Below are positions 1-10,820 of a stretch of 64,000 nucleotides of DNA, one piece after another. The DNA lies in contig NRSV01000004.1 of the NCBI GenBank assembly GCA_002286855.1, forward strand, positions 711,213 to 775,212, in the 5' to 3' direction. The DNA comes from Bipolaris cookei (lineage: Eukaryota; Ascomycota; Dothideomycetes; Pleosporales; Pleosporaceae). Both the position numbers and the translations under genes were made by a program. The notes under the pieces were generated by a model. The model searched no databases and was not told the DNA's origin. It saw only the letters and a list, made by a program, of their open reading frames with translations. Numbering within the stretch: position 1 is the first letter of the stretch; the number at the start of each line of letters is the position of its first letter.

Positions 1-1271
1 TGCGCATCTGGCATGAGCACATCTTCGTCTTTGGCAGTCTGTAACCGCTCTTTAGCGACAGACTCGACTTGTCGCCGTACGTCTGGAGTGCACTTTTCCC
101 ACAGCTGGTTCAGCGTGTCTCCCGTGATCATCAGGCATTCGACAGCGGATATAGAGCGGACCGTAGCCGTGCGGCGTGGTGCTAGCGAAAGACTCACTAC
201 CTCACCAAAGTACTGGCCTGGCTTTAGTCGGGCCTTCACCTCTTGGAAGTTGTGTTCGCCCGCAGCAATCGACTTTCTTCGTCCCTGGGTGGGTGAGGTG
301 AAGCCGTTGGACTCAGGCACATGGTCGCTAATGACCTCGACTTCGCCCTTTACGATGAAGAAGACATCACGGCCGTGCGTGCCCTGTTTTATAATGTCTA
401 CAAAAGGGTCGAAGGAACATGGTTGGGCGCGCATGCCGATGAAGTGCAAAATGTCGTCAGGCAGCTCGGAGAAGAGAGGTAGCTCTTTTAGCAGAGGCCT
501 CACATGCAGACTATCGCTTCCAAAGGCGCTGTGGGCAATGGCTTCAGCAAGGCCCGGACTCGGAGATTTGCGCTTCTTGAAGGCATTGATCTCGCCATCA
601 CGTATAGTACCGCTCTCGGCCATGACCACATCGCCGTCTTCACGGTCGCGCTTGCCCGTTATCTGGCGCGTGGGTTGTGGACGCTTAGCCGATAGCTCCG
701 ACTTCTTGCGTTGCAGAATGGCCAGGCGCTCCTGGGCCTCGTGCCTAATGGCGACCTCGACATCGGGAAACTTGGGGAGCTCCTTGGTCAGATCCTCCTT
801 GTTCAGACGCACGACGAGGGAGCGGACATTGGCAATAATGGTGGCAGTGCGGGGGATGTCCATGAGGATGCCAATCTCGCCAAAGAAGGCACCGGGCTTC
901 AATTCTGCATATGTGCTCTCCTGGTCGCGCGAAGTGACGCGCACAGCACCGCGGACCAGCCAGTACATGGCCTTGCCCGTCTCGCCCTCGGTCAGAATTG
1001 TGTCATGAGGCTGATACAGCTGCGGCTTGAGGTGCAGGCCAACTTGGGCGAGGAAGGAGTCGGGAGCAGCTTGGAAAAGGGGAAAGGAACGCAGGCGGTC
1101 GAGCAGGTCGAGCGGCAAGCCCTGGATGGTGGAGGCGGCGAGGGGCGAGGGGCGGATAGGCCTGGCGGGATTGGAGTCGCTATCGTATGCGCGTACCATG
1201 GCGAAGGGGTCTGGGACGGGCACGCCTCCATGAGCGCGGACTGGGCCACCGCCCGGCCTGTATCGGCGCAT
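1..1271 (-). CDS. Tandem cyclic-nucleotide-binding domain protein, N-terminal part (runs off left edge)
   Basis: The minus frame is open from an ATG at 1271 to the window edge and gives 423 residues; an in-frame stop upstream at 1413 with no other ATG between fixes the start. Two cNMP-binding domains are visible. The first (about residues 66-165) has the phosphate-binding cassette FGEIGILMDIPRTATI (130-145). The second (about 262-395) has FGEVVSLSLAPRRTAT (355-370). They are joined by a basic linker containing KRDRED and KKRK stretches. Fungal proteins of this kind often continue into an F-box and leucine-rich repeats, but that part lies outside the window, so it is only expected. Both cassettes keep the Arg that contacts the cyclic phosphate in PKA-type sites. 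It is not the PKA regulatory subunit, because the dimerisation and inhibitor segments are absent. The role is unknown; cAMP-linked signalling is the family-based guess. Confidence 0.85.
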   Translation of the reverse strand, partial: MRRYRPGGGPVRAHGGVPVPDPFAMVRAYDSDSNPARPIRPSPLAASTIQGLPLDLLDRLRSFPLFQAAPDSFLAQVGLHLKPQLYQPHDTILTEGETGKAMYWLVRGAVRVTSRDQESTYAELKPGAFFGEIGILMDIPRTATIIANVRSLVVRLNKEDLTKELPKFPDVEVAIRHEAQERLAILQRKKSELSAKRPQPTRQITGKRDREDGDVVMAESGTIRDGEINAFKKRKSPSPGLAEAIAHSAFGSDSLHVRPLLKELPLFSELPDDILHFIGMRAQPCSFDPFVDIIKQGTHGRDVFFIVKGEVEVISDHVPESNGFTSPTQGRRKSIAAGEHNFQEVKARLKPGQYFGEVVSLSLAPRRTATVRSISAVECLMITGDTLNQLWEKCTPDVRRQVESVAKERLQTAKDEDVLMPDA

Positions 1272-2382
1272 GGAGGCGGTGATGGGAGCGTGGGAGCGTA
1301 GGAGTGTGGGAGGAGAGAGAAGTGGCGGTGGGCGGGGACGCGTTATGGGAGTCGCGATAGCTGGTGCAGAGGCGGGAGCGGACTCGCAGTAGGGAGGGGC
1401 AGCAGCCGTTGACTAGCTGGCGGCGGTGTAGTCGTGTGCGGGCGAGTGGAAGCGGTAGAATGGCGGGGCAGGCTCAGCTCATGGTGGTTTATGGTGGCTT
1501 TGGGTGGTGCGAGGGCGCTGGAGGAGATGGCGAGAGTTTGTGCAGGCGCTCAATGGGGAGAAGGCGGTACGCAGGCGGGCGGTCAGTAGCAGATGCAATG
1601 GATGGCGTGGAACAAAGCTGCCGCTAGACGGCCACTGCAACACCTGCCACGGTTGACCGGCGGGCGGGACGCACTGAGCAAAGCAAGGGGCGGGCGGCAG
1701 AAGGTGTGGGAGTGGGTATGGCTATGGCTGTGAGCTGGGCTGGGTGCAGGACCGTAGGCTATTTTCAGCGTCGTGGCCACAGTCTTGCAGGCCGTCGTGC
1801 TTTTCGGAGAGAATAGAGGACGGATCGAGTGCGGGACGAGGCTTTAGTCCCGCAACGCGCGCCCTGGTTGACCGACCTTCTACTCGGCCTTCTCGAAACC
1901 GGGGCACGGACGGACTGGCCTGCTCCCTGTCCTGGAATGGAATGGACTGCCCTGCCATGCCCTCCTCCTGCTACACCACCACTACCACTATCACCATTGT
2001 CACCACCGCCACTAGCCTACCCCCCGAGACCGCCAGTGTGCTTGCTTGCGAACGACACCCACCCACCCCGCTGCACTCGTGGACTCTCAAGCCGCCCCAT
2101 GGCCCCCATGGCCTCCATGGCCCCCATTGCACGGCCCCCTCGCCGCCGCATCAGATCATGTCGCAGACAAGGCGCCCGCTCGTCGCACGTCATTCCCGCA
2201 ACAAGCAATTAAACTCTGCCCCTGCCATTGACCTCCGAATTTGTTATCCTCTCCACCCCCGACTTACGCCGCGAGCAAAACCACCCACAAGCGCCCAACA
2301 AGCCATTTCCCCTACATGTGATGAACACGTGAACATACATGTGCACATGTGTATGCATGTACTTAGACCTGAAGACCCCCTA
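1272..2382. other. Intergenic: promoter side of the cNMP-binding gene and 3' side of the glycine-zipper gene
   Basis: This stretch is rich in simple GA/GT and CCA/CAC runs (for example around 1975-2010) and has ATGGCC-type near repeats at about 2095-2130. Several open frames cross it but none shows family motifs or splice structure. I see no convincing gene. Confidence 0.5.
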
Positions 2383-3361
2383 CTAATACCGCCTGTCCTT
2401 CTCGTCCCATCTGCCCCCCTCCTGCCATCGTTCGTTTCTGCGACCGTGTCCGTTTCCATACTCACCCTCCCACCCCTCTCCCCTTGGTTGCTTCTTCTTC
2501 TGTCGCGTCTTATCCCAGTGATCGGCTGCTTCCCGGGCGCCAACCCCTCCGATAATGGCTCCGGCAAGCGTTGCAGCAGTATCGTACTTCTTGCCTCTGC
2601 CCACTTGGTTGCCCGCCAGCCCACCCACCAACGCCCCTCCAATCGTTGCAATGAGCCGATTCCTCGCATCGTCATGTGCCAATTGAGACCGTGACCGCGA
2701 CTGCGACCGCGACTGCGACCGCGACCTTGAATGCACCCGTCGTGATTCCGACCCTCCTCGCCCCCGAGAGCGCGGCGGAGACCACGAAGACCGTCTTCGG
2801 AGTGCGGCTGGTCGGCCATAATAGCCTTGCTTATCGGCTTGCCCGTATGACTGTTTTAGTCAGCCATTTATCCTTGCCTCATCACAAAGACGACGCACTT
2901 CTAGTTGCGTGTTCCGCCCATTGTCGTATTCAGACTGACGGTGAGGCACTCTGAATCCTGGCCCCGGTGCTGTGTGCATGCAGTTCATTTGCTTGGCCTC
3001 GCGGTACTGCTGGTCCCTTGCATAACCGTCCTGTCCGCCTGGCCCATACATTTCAGGGTCAGACGTGTAGCTGTATACGTCGTCCGAGATAGGGCTTGAT
3101 GACTCGTAGCCCTTGTCAGGGTGCTGTGGTGATTGCCCGGACGGTAGTTGCCTCTGCTGCTGGCGATACTTGTTTCTTCCTGGTCTTGGTATGTTTGGTA
3201 GACGATCATAGGTTCGGTCCCAGTATCGATCTGCGAATCTATCAAGGCCCTCGAACCCGAGCTCCTATATATTATCGACACAACCAATCAGCAGACTTCG
3301 CCAGAGTGCAGTGAGAAAGACAGCAAGCAGATAGGCCACGTACCACAAACTCCTCTGCCAT
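2383..3361 (-). CDS. Glycine-zipper domain protein with Arg/Ser linker, three exons
   Basis: The exons are 3344-3361, 2899-3264 and 2383-2850 on the minus strand and give 283 residues. The first exon encodes only MAEEFV and joins across a GTACGT..TATATAG intron to ELGFEGLDRFADRYWDRTYDRL, which reads as a coherent conserved-looking N-terminus. The second intron (2851-2898, 48 bp) has GTGCGT, a GGCTGAC branch point and AACAG; its length is a multiple of three and it contains an in-frame TGA. After a (RSQS)n Arg/Ser stretch (about residues 165-185) comes a glycine zipper (about 194-235) with GGALVGGLAGNQVGRG and GAIIGGVGAREA, two small-residue helices typical of membrane-inserting glycine-zipper 2TM proteins. 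The tail is charged and Gly/Arg-rich. Function is unknown; comparable fungal proteins are annotated only by the zipper. The GCGACC-type codon repeats at 2692-2732 encode the RSQS run. Confidence 0.78.
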
Positions 3362-3926
3362 GGCAAATGACTAGTTTCGTATTCTTTGTGGTTTGGTGCT
3401 TCCGGGATAGCCGTCTTGGTGATTTCAACCAGAATCCGGTGATGCGGGTACTGGAAACAGCCGCTTTCATAGCGTTCATCGCCACCCTCTTGGCCGCCTT
3501 GCACTCGTCTACCATGCCGGTTTTCCAGCGTTTCTGCAGATGACGTAGGGAGCCGCTAAGCCATATTCGAGCTAGTGGTAGAACGGCCAGAGTGAACCGA
3601 GTGAACCATCCCCAGAAACGGGAAGCTGCGATCTCCAGGTGCCCTGTGATAGCCGCGCCCCAACCACAGCACTGCACCCAACCCAGCCCCCAAAATCTGA
3701 CTGGGCTATGCATTGGCATCCCTGATAATAATCACCTCGCATAATACCCAGCATAATTGCGCGTATGCCAGTATCAGATTAGATTAGGTAGAGTGCTATC
3801 TCAGCTCTAGTCTGCGTTTCAACTACTCTACTTACTCTATCCGATACTTCATCTACCCCACATTGTTTCTTTCTCGCACTCACCCCACCCCCTTGACTGA
3901 CTACACAGACCCCATTTCACACGATC
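3362..3926. promoter_or_regulatory. Divergent spacer between glycine-zipper gene and RNase III-like copy 1
   Basis: This 565-bp spacer should hold both promoters. The stretch 3790-3910 is pyrimidine-rich (many CTCTA and TCTTTC runs) just ahead of the copy-1 ATG, as is common in fungal 5' leaders. Open frames on the minus strand here have no domain signal. Confidence 0.4.
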
Positions 3927-4501
3927 ATGTTACTTTCTTTTACATCCAGAGTGCTGGAAATTGAGGCCATCATCGATTACGTCTTCTCCGAGAAACGTCT
4001 TGCCGCCGAAGCAATTCAAATGGCTGCACCAGAGGTTTCTTTCGTCGAGATAAACGTTTTCACGACTTTGCATAACAACAAGAGACTAGCGATTCTGGGA
4101 GAAGCAGTCCTCGCAAGAGAACTATGCAGTGCATGGTTTAGAACGCGTGGGTCGTATGGTAAATCACGGCCCCTTTGCTCTTGCTCGGCTACACTGCTTA
4201 CAACGACAGACGAGACCCTGTCCTCAGCACGGTGGACGCAATTGCGCAGCGACTGATCTCGAATGATGCATTAGCTCGCTGAGGCTACAATTCTGGAATT
4301 GATAAGGTCATCATTATGGCTAATAGCACACCTACCGTGTCTCCTAAAATGGTCGCAGCAACTCTCGGAGCCATTATTGGAGCAGTCCACGAAGATGGAG
4401 GAGGCGCTGCTGTTCACCACGTCATGCAGCATCTTGGGTTTTTCGACCACACCCTTCTCATGGTAGTGTCTTTGTTCTTTTCATTCCTATCCTCAACATG
4501 A
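3927..4501 (+). pseudogene. RNase III-like gene, copy 1, degenerate
   Basis: This copy is a diverged paralogue of the gene at 5089-5786. Exon 1 (to 4158) encodes an RNase III-like segment, and a GTAAAT..GACGAG intron (4159-4214) sits where the intron of copy 2 sits. Exon 2 then reads DPVLSTVDAIAQRLISNDALAR and meets an in-frame TGA at 4280-4282, aligned with the Arg codon of ALAARGF in copy 2; a CGA-to-TGA change would explain it. The frame continues after the stop with recognisable homology to GFFDHTLLM. The four acidic positions of the RNase III active site are all lost: RLAILGEAVL instead of RLELVGDKIM, and AATLGA instead of ADAFEA. It is therefore catalytically dead as well as interrupted. 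The true 5' end may lie upstream, since TTTTACATCCAG before AGTGCTGG resembles a splice acceptor. Confidence 0.7.
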
Positions 4502-5088
4502 GCAGCGTCTTGCCATGCACTAATTAAGCCAGTGCTAGATCCTTTCATCGCTTGCTCGAGATACCACCCTGTAAGCCAGCTCCAGGTTCCCTTAGTAAAA
4601 GCTGGGCGGTTCATTGGACTCTTTACTGCGTTTGAGTCTCACTTCGGTTTTGAACGCAGCGATGAAAATCTATACGGGTCGTTCACTCGTTGCTTTGTAA
4701 ACTTGGAGCTACTTTGCAGGACGGATTCTGGATCAAGTCGTTTAAGGACCCACACGGTCAACTGCGACTATGGAATCACCGAGTACAGTTTTTCGTATAG
4801 TTTCTAATGAGTGATTACGAACAGCCTTATTAACGATATACTACTGGTCTGCTACCTGCTAGCTTGCCGAGCAAAGCCCAATTTGAGTCGGAATAGCGAA
4901 CACGCGTCACCGATCAAATTTGGCATTCAACATGACACTTCTTGTTGTTTGTCAGAGCAAACGACACTGTTTTCGTTTTCATCTCTTTGTTCCGTATGCA
5001 TAAATACACACTCATCTCTTACAATGGCCTTCTCCAACTCAAAGTACCTGCTATACCGCTTTATTCGCTTTCATCAGAACCTCTAGCT
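4502..5088. other. Spacer between the two RNase III-like copies
   Basis: It contains the 3' flank of copy 1 and the presumed promoter of copy 2. The frame of copy 2 stays open upstream to 4942, so an N-terminal extension or a 5' exon in this spacer cannot be excluded. I see no other gene. Confidence 0.4.
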
Positions 5089-5786
5089 ATGGTATGGCCG
5101 AATCGAATGAGGTACAGTAGCTGGGCAGCACTGACTCGATATGCGGCGTTCAAGGTAGCAGTAATCCCCCTCAAATCGCGTTACTCCTTCCCATGCGCCT
5201 ATTTCCAAACAACTACGCAGAGAAAATACAACACCCTCACTATCAAAATTGATCGCAAAATCGCCGGTGTTGAAAAGGCCTTCGACTACTACTTCAAGAA
5301 CAAGATCATTTGCGCAGAGTCAGTCCAAATGGCAGCCCCAGAAGCGCTCCTCAGTATCAAAGGCCGTGAGTACAGCATTGTACATAACAGACGCCTAGAG
5401 CTTGTCGGCGACAAGATCATGGATCTCGTCTTGTCCCAAAAATGGTACCAGGTCCGCAATCAAAATGGTATATACCCAGCTGCACCACACATCTACCGTG
5501 ATAAAGACTAAAAAAATTAGGCCAAATTAGTTCCGTGAAATCCTGGAATGAAATCCGCAAATCCCTTGTTTCAAACGAAGCTCTTGCAGCGCGCGGCTTC
5601 AAGCTCGGTCTCGACGCTTTTGTAGTCTCGGCCTCTGGCGCACACGTGACAAAGAACATGATGGCGGATGCGTTTGAAGCCATGGTCGGAGCCGTGTCGC
5701 TTGATGCGGGAAATGATGCTATCGAGGCTGTTCATGATGTTCTTGAACGTACTGGGTTCTTCAATCATCCTATGCTGGTAAGGTAA
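5089..5786 (+). CDS. Single-domain RNase III-like protein, copy 2
   Basis: The exons are 5089-5467 and 5521-5786; a GTATAT..AAATTAG intron with a GACTAAAA branch region joins AATG to GCCAAATTAG in frame, for 214 residues. The RNase III endonuclease signature is present as HNRRLELVGDKIMD, with E104 and D108 as candidate metal ligands. The second acidic pair is D176/E179 in MADAFEAMVGAVSLDAG. There is no double-stranded-RNA-binding domain, helicase or PAZ domain, so this is neither Dicer nor a canonical Rnt1. Small RNase III-domain proteins of this type occur in filamentous fungi without assigned function; mitochondrial ribosomal or rRNA-processing roles are known for other short RNase III folds. 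The N-terminus is uncertain: the frame is open to 4942 and no strong start context decides. The last codons could instead be a GTAAGG donor, leading to a further exon. Confidence 0.65.
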
Positions 5787-6408
5787 ATTTCTTTTTTGCC
5801 ACTTTTTACCTTGCACAGAAAACATTGGTATGTTGCTGTAGGTGGTTTGAAGTCTTGTGTTGTGGTGCCGATGGTCCCTTTGCATCGGGGACTAGTTGCG
5901 GTGTAATCATAGTAGACAAGAGACATGTTGCTAATTGGTCATGTAGCAGGACCGCAGAACGGAGTCAAAGGGCGTTCGAAAGAGAGACAGACTTGATCAT
6001 TCAGTTTTGTTGAAGCATTGGTAATTGTGCGCAGCGTGTTAGATACGTGCAGATTAAAGTGTACATAGAGGAAACGGTTAAGTTCGTCTGGGGTGTAAAT
6101 CGAGAGAATTCGATTAAGTGACTTGGGAGTTTTAATTGCAAGCTTCGAACAATTTACACATCGTGCTGAAGCCCTTCATTCCTTCATCTAACCCCACTCT
6201 AGTGAGCTCTTTTATTGAGCGGCCCTGCTGTGAAGCAGATCCTTCTAGAGACCCAATGCACGCCACCTCTTTCCACAACGCCTACAACTCTAGCCATAAA
6301 TCTTCTTGGCCACTGCGGGTTGCTGTCGGCCTTGTGTCTCGAGTGCTGAGTGACGCTCTGTGGCGTTCGACACGTATTGAGTTGGAAATAGCATCATACC
6401 TTCCTCTT
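5787..6408. other. Convergent 3' spacer
   Basis: It lies between the 3' ends of RNase III-like copy 2 and Rrp41. It contains short open frames, one Cys-rich (5825-6013), which would only be coding if a GTAAGG..GCACAG intron is used after position 5774; I cannot confirm this. Confidence 0.35.
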
Positions 6409-7167
6409 TCATCCAAATCGCTTTCCATAGCCCTTCACAACATCATCTAATATACTGCGCATCCTCTTGCAACCCTCAATCCCCACAGCAAGCATACTCT
6501 CTAATCTCTCCATGCGAACTCTACTCTCCATCACACACACAGCTACATTATCGCTCTCCCCCAACGTCGCCACTGTCAAAAACGGCAACTCCAACTCTTC
6601 TTGATTATTCAAGTCGAGCAGCGGATCATCTGACGACGCATTATCCGCCGCCTCCGCCGACGCAGATGAAGCCGCCGTGCACGCAACTAAGTAATCCGTC
6701 ATTGGTATCCCCGCATCCACCAGCGCCAGCGTCGCCGCATTCAGACACGCCGCCAACAACGACCCATCCTGCGAAACAACATGAACATTAATCGTAATCG
6801 TCGACCGCGGATATAAATGCAACGACAACACCCCTTCAAACGCCGACCGCAAACAATGCTCCATCTCGCTCGTTTTCTTATCCGTCTTACGCTTCCGGCG
6901 ATCTACGCCGCTGAAGCCTGCGAAATTTATTTCAACGTCGATTTTCGCGAGCTTGTCGCTGCTGCCGCCGCGTTGGCCGGTTTGCTTGCCTTCTGCGGCG
7001 GGGCCAGTGACGGACACTAAGACTTTGGTGTTACCCATTTCGAGGTAGGAGGACCCATCTGCGGCGCCTTGGGTGGAGATTTGCGCGTGGATGTAGCGGA
7101 GCTCGTTCCAGCGGCGGCCGTCGAGGCGGAGGAGCGCGAGGGAGTAGGTGCTTGTGTCGAGGGGCAT
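6409..7167 (-). CDS. SKI6: Exosome complex core subunit Rrp41/Ski6
   Basis: This is an intronless 252-residue protein of the RNase PH fold. It opens LRLDGRRWNELRYIHAQIS, the hallmark start of Rrp41 proteins (LRxDGRRxxELR), followed by GSSYLEMGNTKVLVSVTGP. The second half has HVVSQDGSLLAACLNAATLALVDAGIPM, which is typical of this subunit. Family knowledge: Rrp41 pairs with Rrp45 in the six-subunit ring of the nuclear and cytoplasmic exosome and is catalytically inactive in fungi, guiding RNA 3'-5' degradation and rRNA processing through Rrp44/Rrp6. Length is normal. An acidic/Ala-rich insert (SASAEAADNASSDD) near residues 168-182 is a species feature. It is transcribed divergently from the SNF2 ATPase gene across a 402-bp spacer. 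Confidence 0.93.
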   Translation of the reverse strand: MPLDTSTYSLALLRLDGRRWNELRYIHAQISTQGAADGSSYLEMGNTKVLVSVTGPAAEGKQTGQRGGSSDKLAKIDVEINFAGFSGVDRRKRKTDKKTSEMEHCLRSAFEGVLSLHLYPRSTITINVHVVSQDGSLLAACLNAATLALVDAGIPMTDYLVACTAASSASAEAADNASSDDPLLDLNNQEELELPFLTVATLGESDNVAVCVMESRVRMERLESMLAVGIEGCKRMRSILDDVVKGYGKRFG

Positions 7168-7569
7168 TGTGGGTGATTATTCTGTAATTAATTGATTATT
7201 TTGTTCTTCCTCGCAGATTGGAGGGTAAGAGTATCGGGCGGCCAGCTTATTCGTAGGTATTTTGGGTCTCTGGGCGGAGTGGCTTGGTCGTGAGCGACAA
7301 TGATGATGCAAGTTCAGAAAGCTAGAGGCTATGATATTTTGATCCATGCTGCAACGATCTGCAGACAAGCGGGGCCCCGCTCTCACGTGAGGACGCGTTA
7401 GCGCGTTTATCGTAAGCGGTGCTCACTGATCTTCTACCACTCGTCACTTGTTAGCGATATGCCTGTGCAACCTATAGTTCTGGGCACCGATCCGTTCAAC
7501 TACCTTGGCAAAGGTGCAAATCGCCCCATATGACCGACGCTATCATATCGAAATCCGGTAGTAGTACTC
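7168..7569. promoter_or_regulatory. Bidirectional promoter, Rrp41 / SNF2-like ATPase
   Basis: This 402-bp head-to-head spacer is shared by an essential RNA-decay gene and a DNA-repair-type ATPase gene. No TATA box or binding site stands out beyond an AT-rich stretch next to the Rrp41 start (7180-7210). Confidence 0.45.
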
Positions 7570-10500
7570 ATGACATCCAATCGCGACAAGTCAAAGGGTC
7601 AGCAGAAAGCCCTTAAAGCTTTTACCGAAAGCGAAGAGATGGGTGGTAGTTATACAGATGATGATGATCTTGATATCATCAAGACATCGCGTAAAGATCT
7701 AGACATTTCTCAGTACATAGATGGTTGGTAGCTATCAGCCTCCATCAATCAAGGTGCTAACAATTTCTAGTTCTAGCGCAAACTCAGACTCAGTCGCAGA
7801 GCATAGATGTAGAGCGCAAAGAAAAAGACACGAAAAAGTCAATTACAGAATATGATAAAGCTTTCCAGCAACTCCCGAACTCAAGAACCAAGAATGCAAA
7901 TGACTCTGACACCAACGGCGCTGGTGAAGAGTCTGAGTGGTCCAAAGAAGACACCAAAGCTGTATACCAAAACTGGAGAGAGCGCAAAACTCTCAAAAGA
8001 AAGCGTGTGGCTGCTGAAATTAATCGAATCCGTGCCGAGAAGAGGTCAAAAGCCGCAGCTGCTACGAGCATCGTGGGTCGTAAGCCTTCGTCCAGGAAAC
8101 GTCAGGGTGATGGCCCTACGGGACTCAATACCGACTCCTTAGCGGATGACAGCTGTGCAATAGCGTTTCAGGATGATCCAATTCCTGACTACATACTCTC
8201 GAGACAACAAGCTCTTAAAAAACTCCACGAAGCTGGCCTGCGGTACCCTCCCAATTATCAGGACATTGACTTCTCCGACTCAGAAACGGCAGAAAAGCCA
8301 AAACTAGACAAATCAATCAAGCCACAGAGAGAAAAGTCCAATATCAAGCTTCGTAGGTCGCATGGTGTTATACCGGCGCCCATCGCGCAATGGCTGCGTG
8401 ACTACCAAGTGGAAGGTGTCCAATTTCTACACGAGAAATTTGTAAAGCAAACAGGCGCCATACTTGGTGATGATATGGGCTTGGGGAAGACGATTCAAGT
8501 CATTGCATTTCTGACTACCGCATTCGGAAAGACGGGCACTGAATGTGATGCCAAGTGTATGCGTAAGATTCGTCGCTTTGGCAATAATCGGTGGTATCCT
8601 CGCGTCCTCATCGTCTGCCCTGGTACGCTAATGCAGAACTGGGAAGACGAGCTGTCAAAGTGGGGTTGGTGGGAAGTTTACAGATACCATGGCTCTAGCG
8701 CAGCAGATCGTAAGGGCGTCCTTGGTGCCGCGGCAAAGGGGATGCTGGAGATCATGATTACGACATACACCACATATCGTAACAACGAGAGCGAGATTAA
8801 CACAGTCGACTGGGATTGCGTAATTGCAGACGAATGCCACCAGATCAAGAGTAAAAACGCTGAGATAACAAGAGCTATGAACAAGATCAACGCACTTTGT
8901 CGTATTGGCCTTACTGGTACTGCAATCCAAAACAAGTATGAAGAGATCTGGAACCTTCTCAACTGGGCACGGCCTGGAGCGTATGGTTCATCTCAAGAGT
9001 GGAAGCAGAAGATTAGTCTTCCACTGAAAATGGGTCAGGCTCACGATGCTACGAATGCTCAGCTTGCGGATGCGCGAAGCCGGGCCCAGGATCTCGTGCA
9101 GAAGATCCTACCAAGCGTGTTTCTCCGACGAATGAAGACTCTTATCGCCAATCAGCTACCTAAGAAGAGTGATCGCGTCGTTTTCTGCCAGCTTACCCAA
9201 ACTCAAGCTGATGCGTACCGCACCTTTCTTGAAAGTGATAGGTGTGAGTTCATTCGCACTGCAAGGGAAGAATGTGGCTGTGGGTCGGAGAGAGGTAGAG
9301 GCTACTGCTGCCACGTCAACGTCCCAGATGAGGATGAGAAATGGGCAGCCTTCATCTTTCCGTGCATGGTCACTTTTCAAAAACTCGCCAACCATCTTGC
9401 CCTCATCGTACCACTGTCGACCGATTCTGCAGAGAAACAAGCCAAAGACTTGAAGACACTGGAGTTGGCATGTCCCGATACGTACAAAGATCTCTTCCGA
9501 ATCCGCGACAACATTCTAGTACAGTCACAACGAGAATTTTGTGGAAAATGGAAGGTGTTGAGGCGTCTGTTGGATTTTTGGCATTCGAACGGCGACAAGG
9601 TTCTGATATTTTCGCATTCGGTCCGTCTCTTGCGACTGCTGAGAGGCATGTTCGATATCGATGGCACAAAGTACAACTTCTCATATCTTGACGGCAGCAT
9701 GAAGTACAAGGAGCGTTCGCAAGCCGTTGCAGACTTCAATGAGGATCCTAACCAATTCGTGTTTCTCATATCTACCAAGTCTGGCGGTGTCGGCCTCAAC
9801 ATCACGTCAGCCAACAAGGTCGTTGTTATGGATCCTCACTGGAACCCGGCGTACGATCTTCAAGCGCAAGATCGCGCTTATCGTATTGGTCAGACGAGAA
9901 ATGTCGAGGTATTCCGCCTGGTGTCGAGCGGTACTATTGAAGAAGTCGTCTATGCTCGTCAGATTTACAAGCAGCAACAGGCAAATATTGGCTACAATGC
10001 TTCGGAGGAGCGCCGTTACTTCAAAGGCGTAATGGATGAGTCTAGTAAAAAGGGCGAGCCCTTTGGTCTCGAAAATATGTTCAGCTTTCAAGAAGACAGT
10101 GTGCTGCTTCGCGACATTGTGCGTAAGACGAATGTAGCCGAGTCCAAAGCCGGTGTAAATGCCTACGACTTTCACATCGATGAATCGCAGTTCGACTCGG
10201 AAGACGAAGATATACTTTCAAACAAGAATCTTGGAATCGATGATGATGCCAACATCGTTGGGATCAAGAAACTTGCAGATTCATTTCTTTCGACTTCCAG
10301 TGCTGGCAGCAGGCCTGGCAGAAAGACCAAAAGCGGTGGACCTGATCCGATCAATGCCATCCTTGCCAAAGCAGGTGTTGAATATACCCACGAAAACTCC
10401 GAAGTCATTGGGCGCAGCGAGATAGAGGCTCGATTAGGTAAACAAGCTATGAAGCTGCGCAACGACATCGATCTTGCAAGTGAGCGTGTATTCCAAGCTT

Positions 10501-10820
10501 CGCAATCGCAATCACAGCTTCTTTCCAATCAACCTGGAATCGAGCATGGTGTTTATTCTGGAGACGAAGATCACGAAGACAGGCAGATTGTTGCGGCTGA
10601 TACTCCTGGCGAGTTCAAAATCAATTACCTGTATAGACCTAATAAGCGTGTGCGAAAACGCCAGTTCTGCAGTATGGCGGAGAGCATGGAGTTTGATGAT
10701 CCGATTGAATTTGCGTTGCTTGTGGAAAGTAGTACACAAGAAGAGAGGAGGAAGATGCTTGAGCGATTCTATCGGGGCCGGAGGAGACGGATGATTAAAG
10801 AGCTTGGCGGTTCGAGGTAG
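7570..10820 (+). CDS. SNF2-family DNA-dependent ATPase, ERCC6L2/Rad26-like
   Basis: The exons are 7570-7723 and 7771-10820 (intron 47 bp, GTTGGT..TTTCTAG with a GCTAAC branch point), for 1067 residues. The SNF2 N-lobe has Walker A DDMGLGKT (about 285-292) and box II DECH (405-408), with LTGTAIQNKYEE further on. The C-lobe has VLIFSHSVRLLRLL, STKSGGVGLNIT, MDPHWNPAYD and QDRAYRIGQ (motif VI). An N-terminal acidic/basic segment contains YQNWRERKTLKRKR, a likely nuclear signal. A cysteine-containing insert (CGCGSERGRGYCC) lies between the lobes. The layout matches the Rad26/ERCC6-related ERCC6L2 group rather than chromatin remodelers such as ISWI; no HAND/SANT, bromo or chromo domain is seen. 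The expected role is DNA translocation in transcription-linked or double-strand-break repair. Subgroup assignment is from overall appearance and would need a tree. Confidence 0.85.

Noticed and set aside
13..1008. Long plus-strand open frame of 331 codons.
   Set aside because: It is antisense to the cyclic-nucleotide-binding gene, whose minus frame shows two clear domains.
1744..2694. Plus-strand frame of 316 codons.
   Set aside because: It overlaps the glycine-zipper gene antisense, is Pro/Ser/His-rich and has no domain.
2692..2732. Short-period repeat that might be a CRISPR-like or satellite array.
   Set aside because: It is the coding repeat for the RSQS stretch of the glycine-zipper protein.
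2851..2898. In-frame TGA followed by CTA (TGACTA) inside the glycine-zipper gene, resembling the known stop-codon readthrough context, with a long in-frame extension.
   Set aside because: The segment is a 48-bp intron with a GTGCGT donor, a GGCTGAC branch point and an AACAG acceptor; the TGACTA is part of the branch region, and splicing explains the continuous frame.
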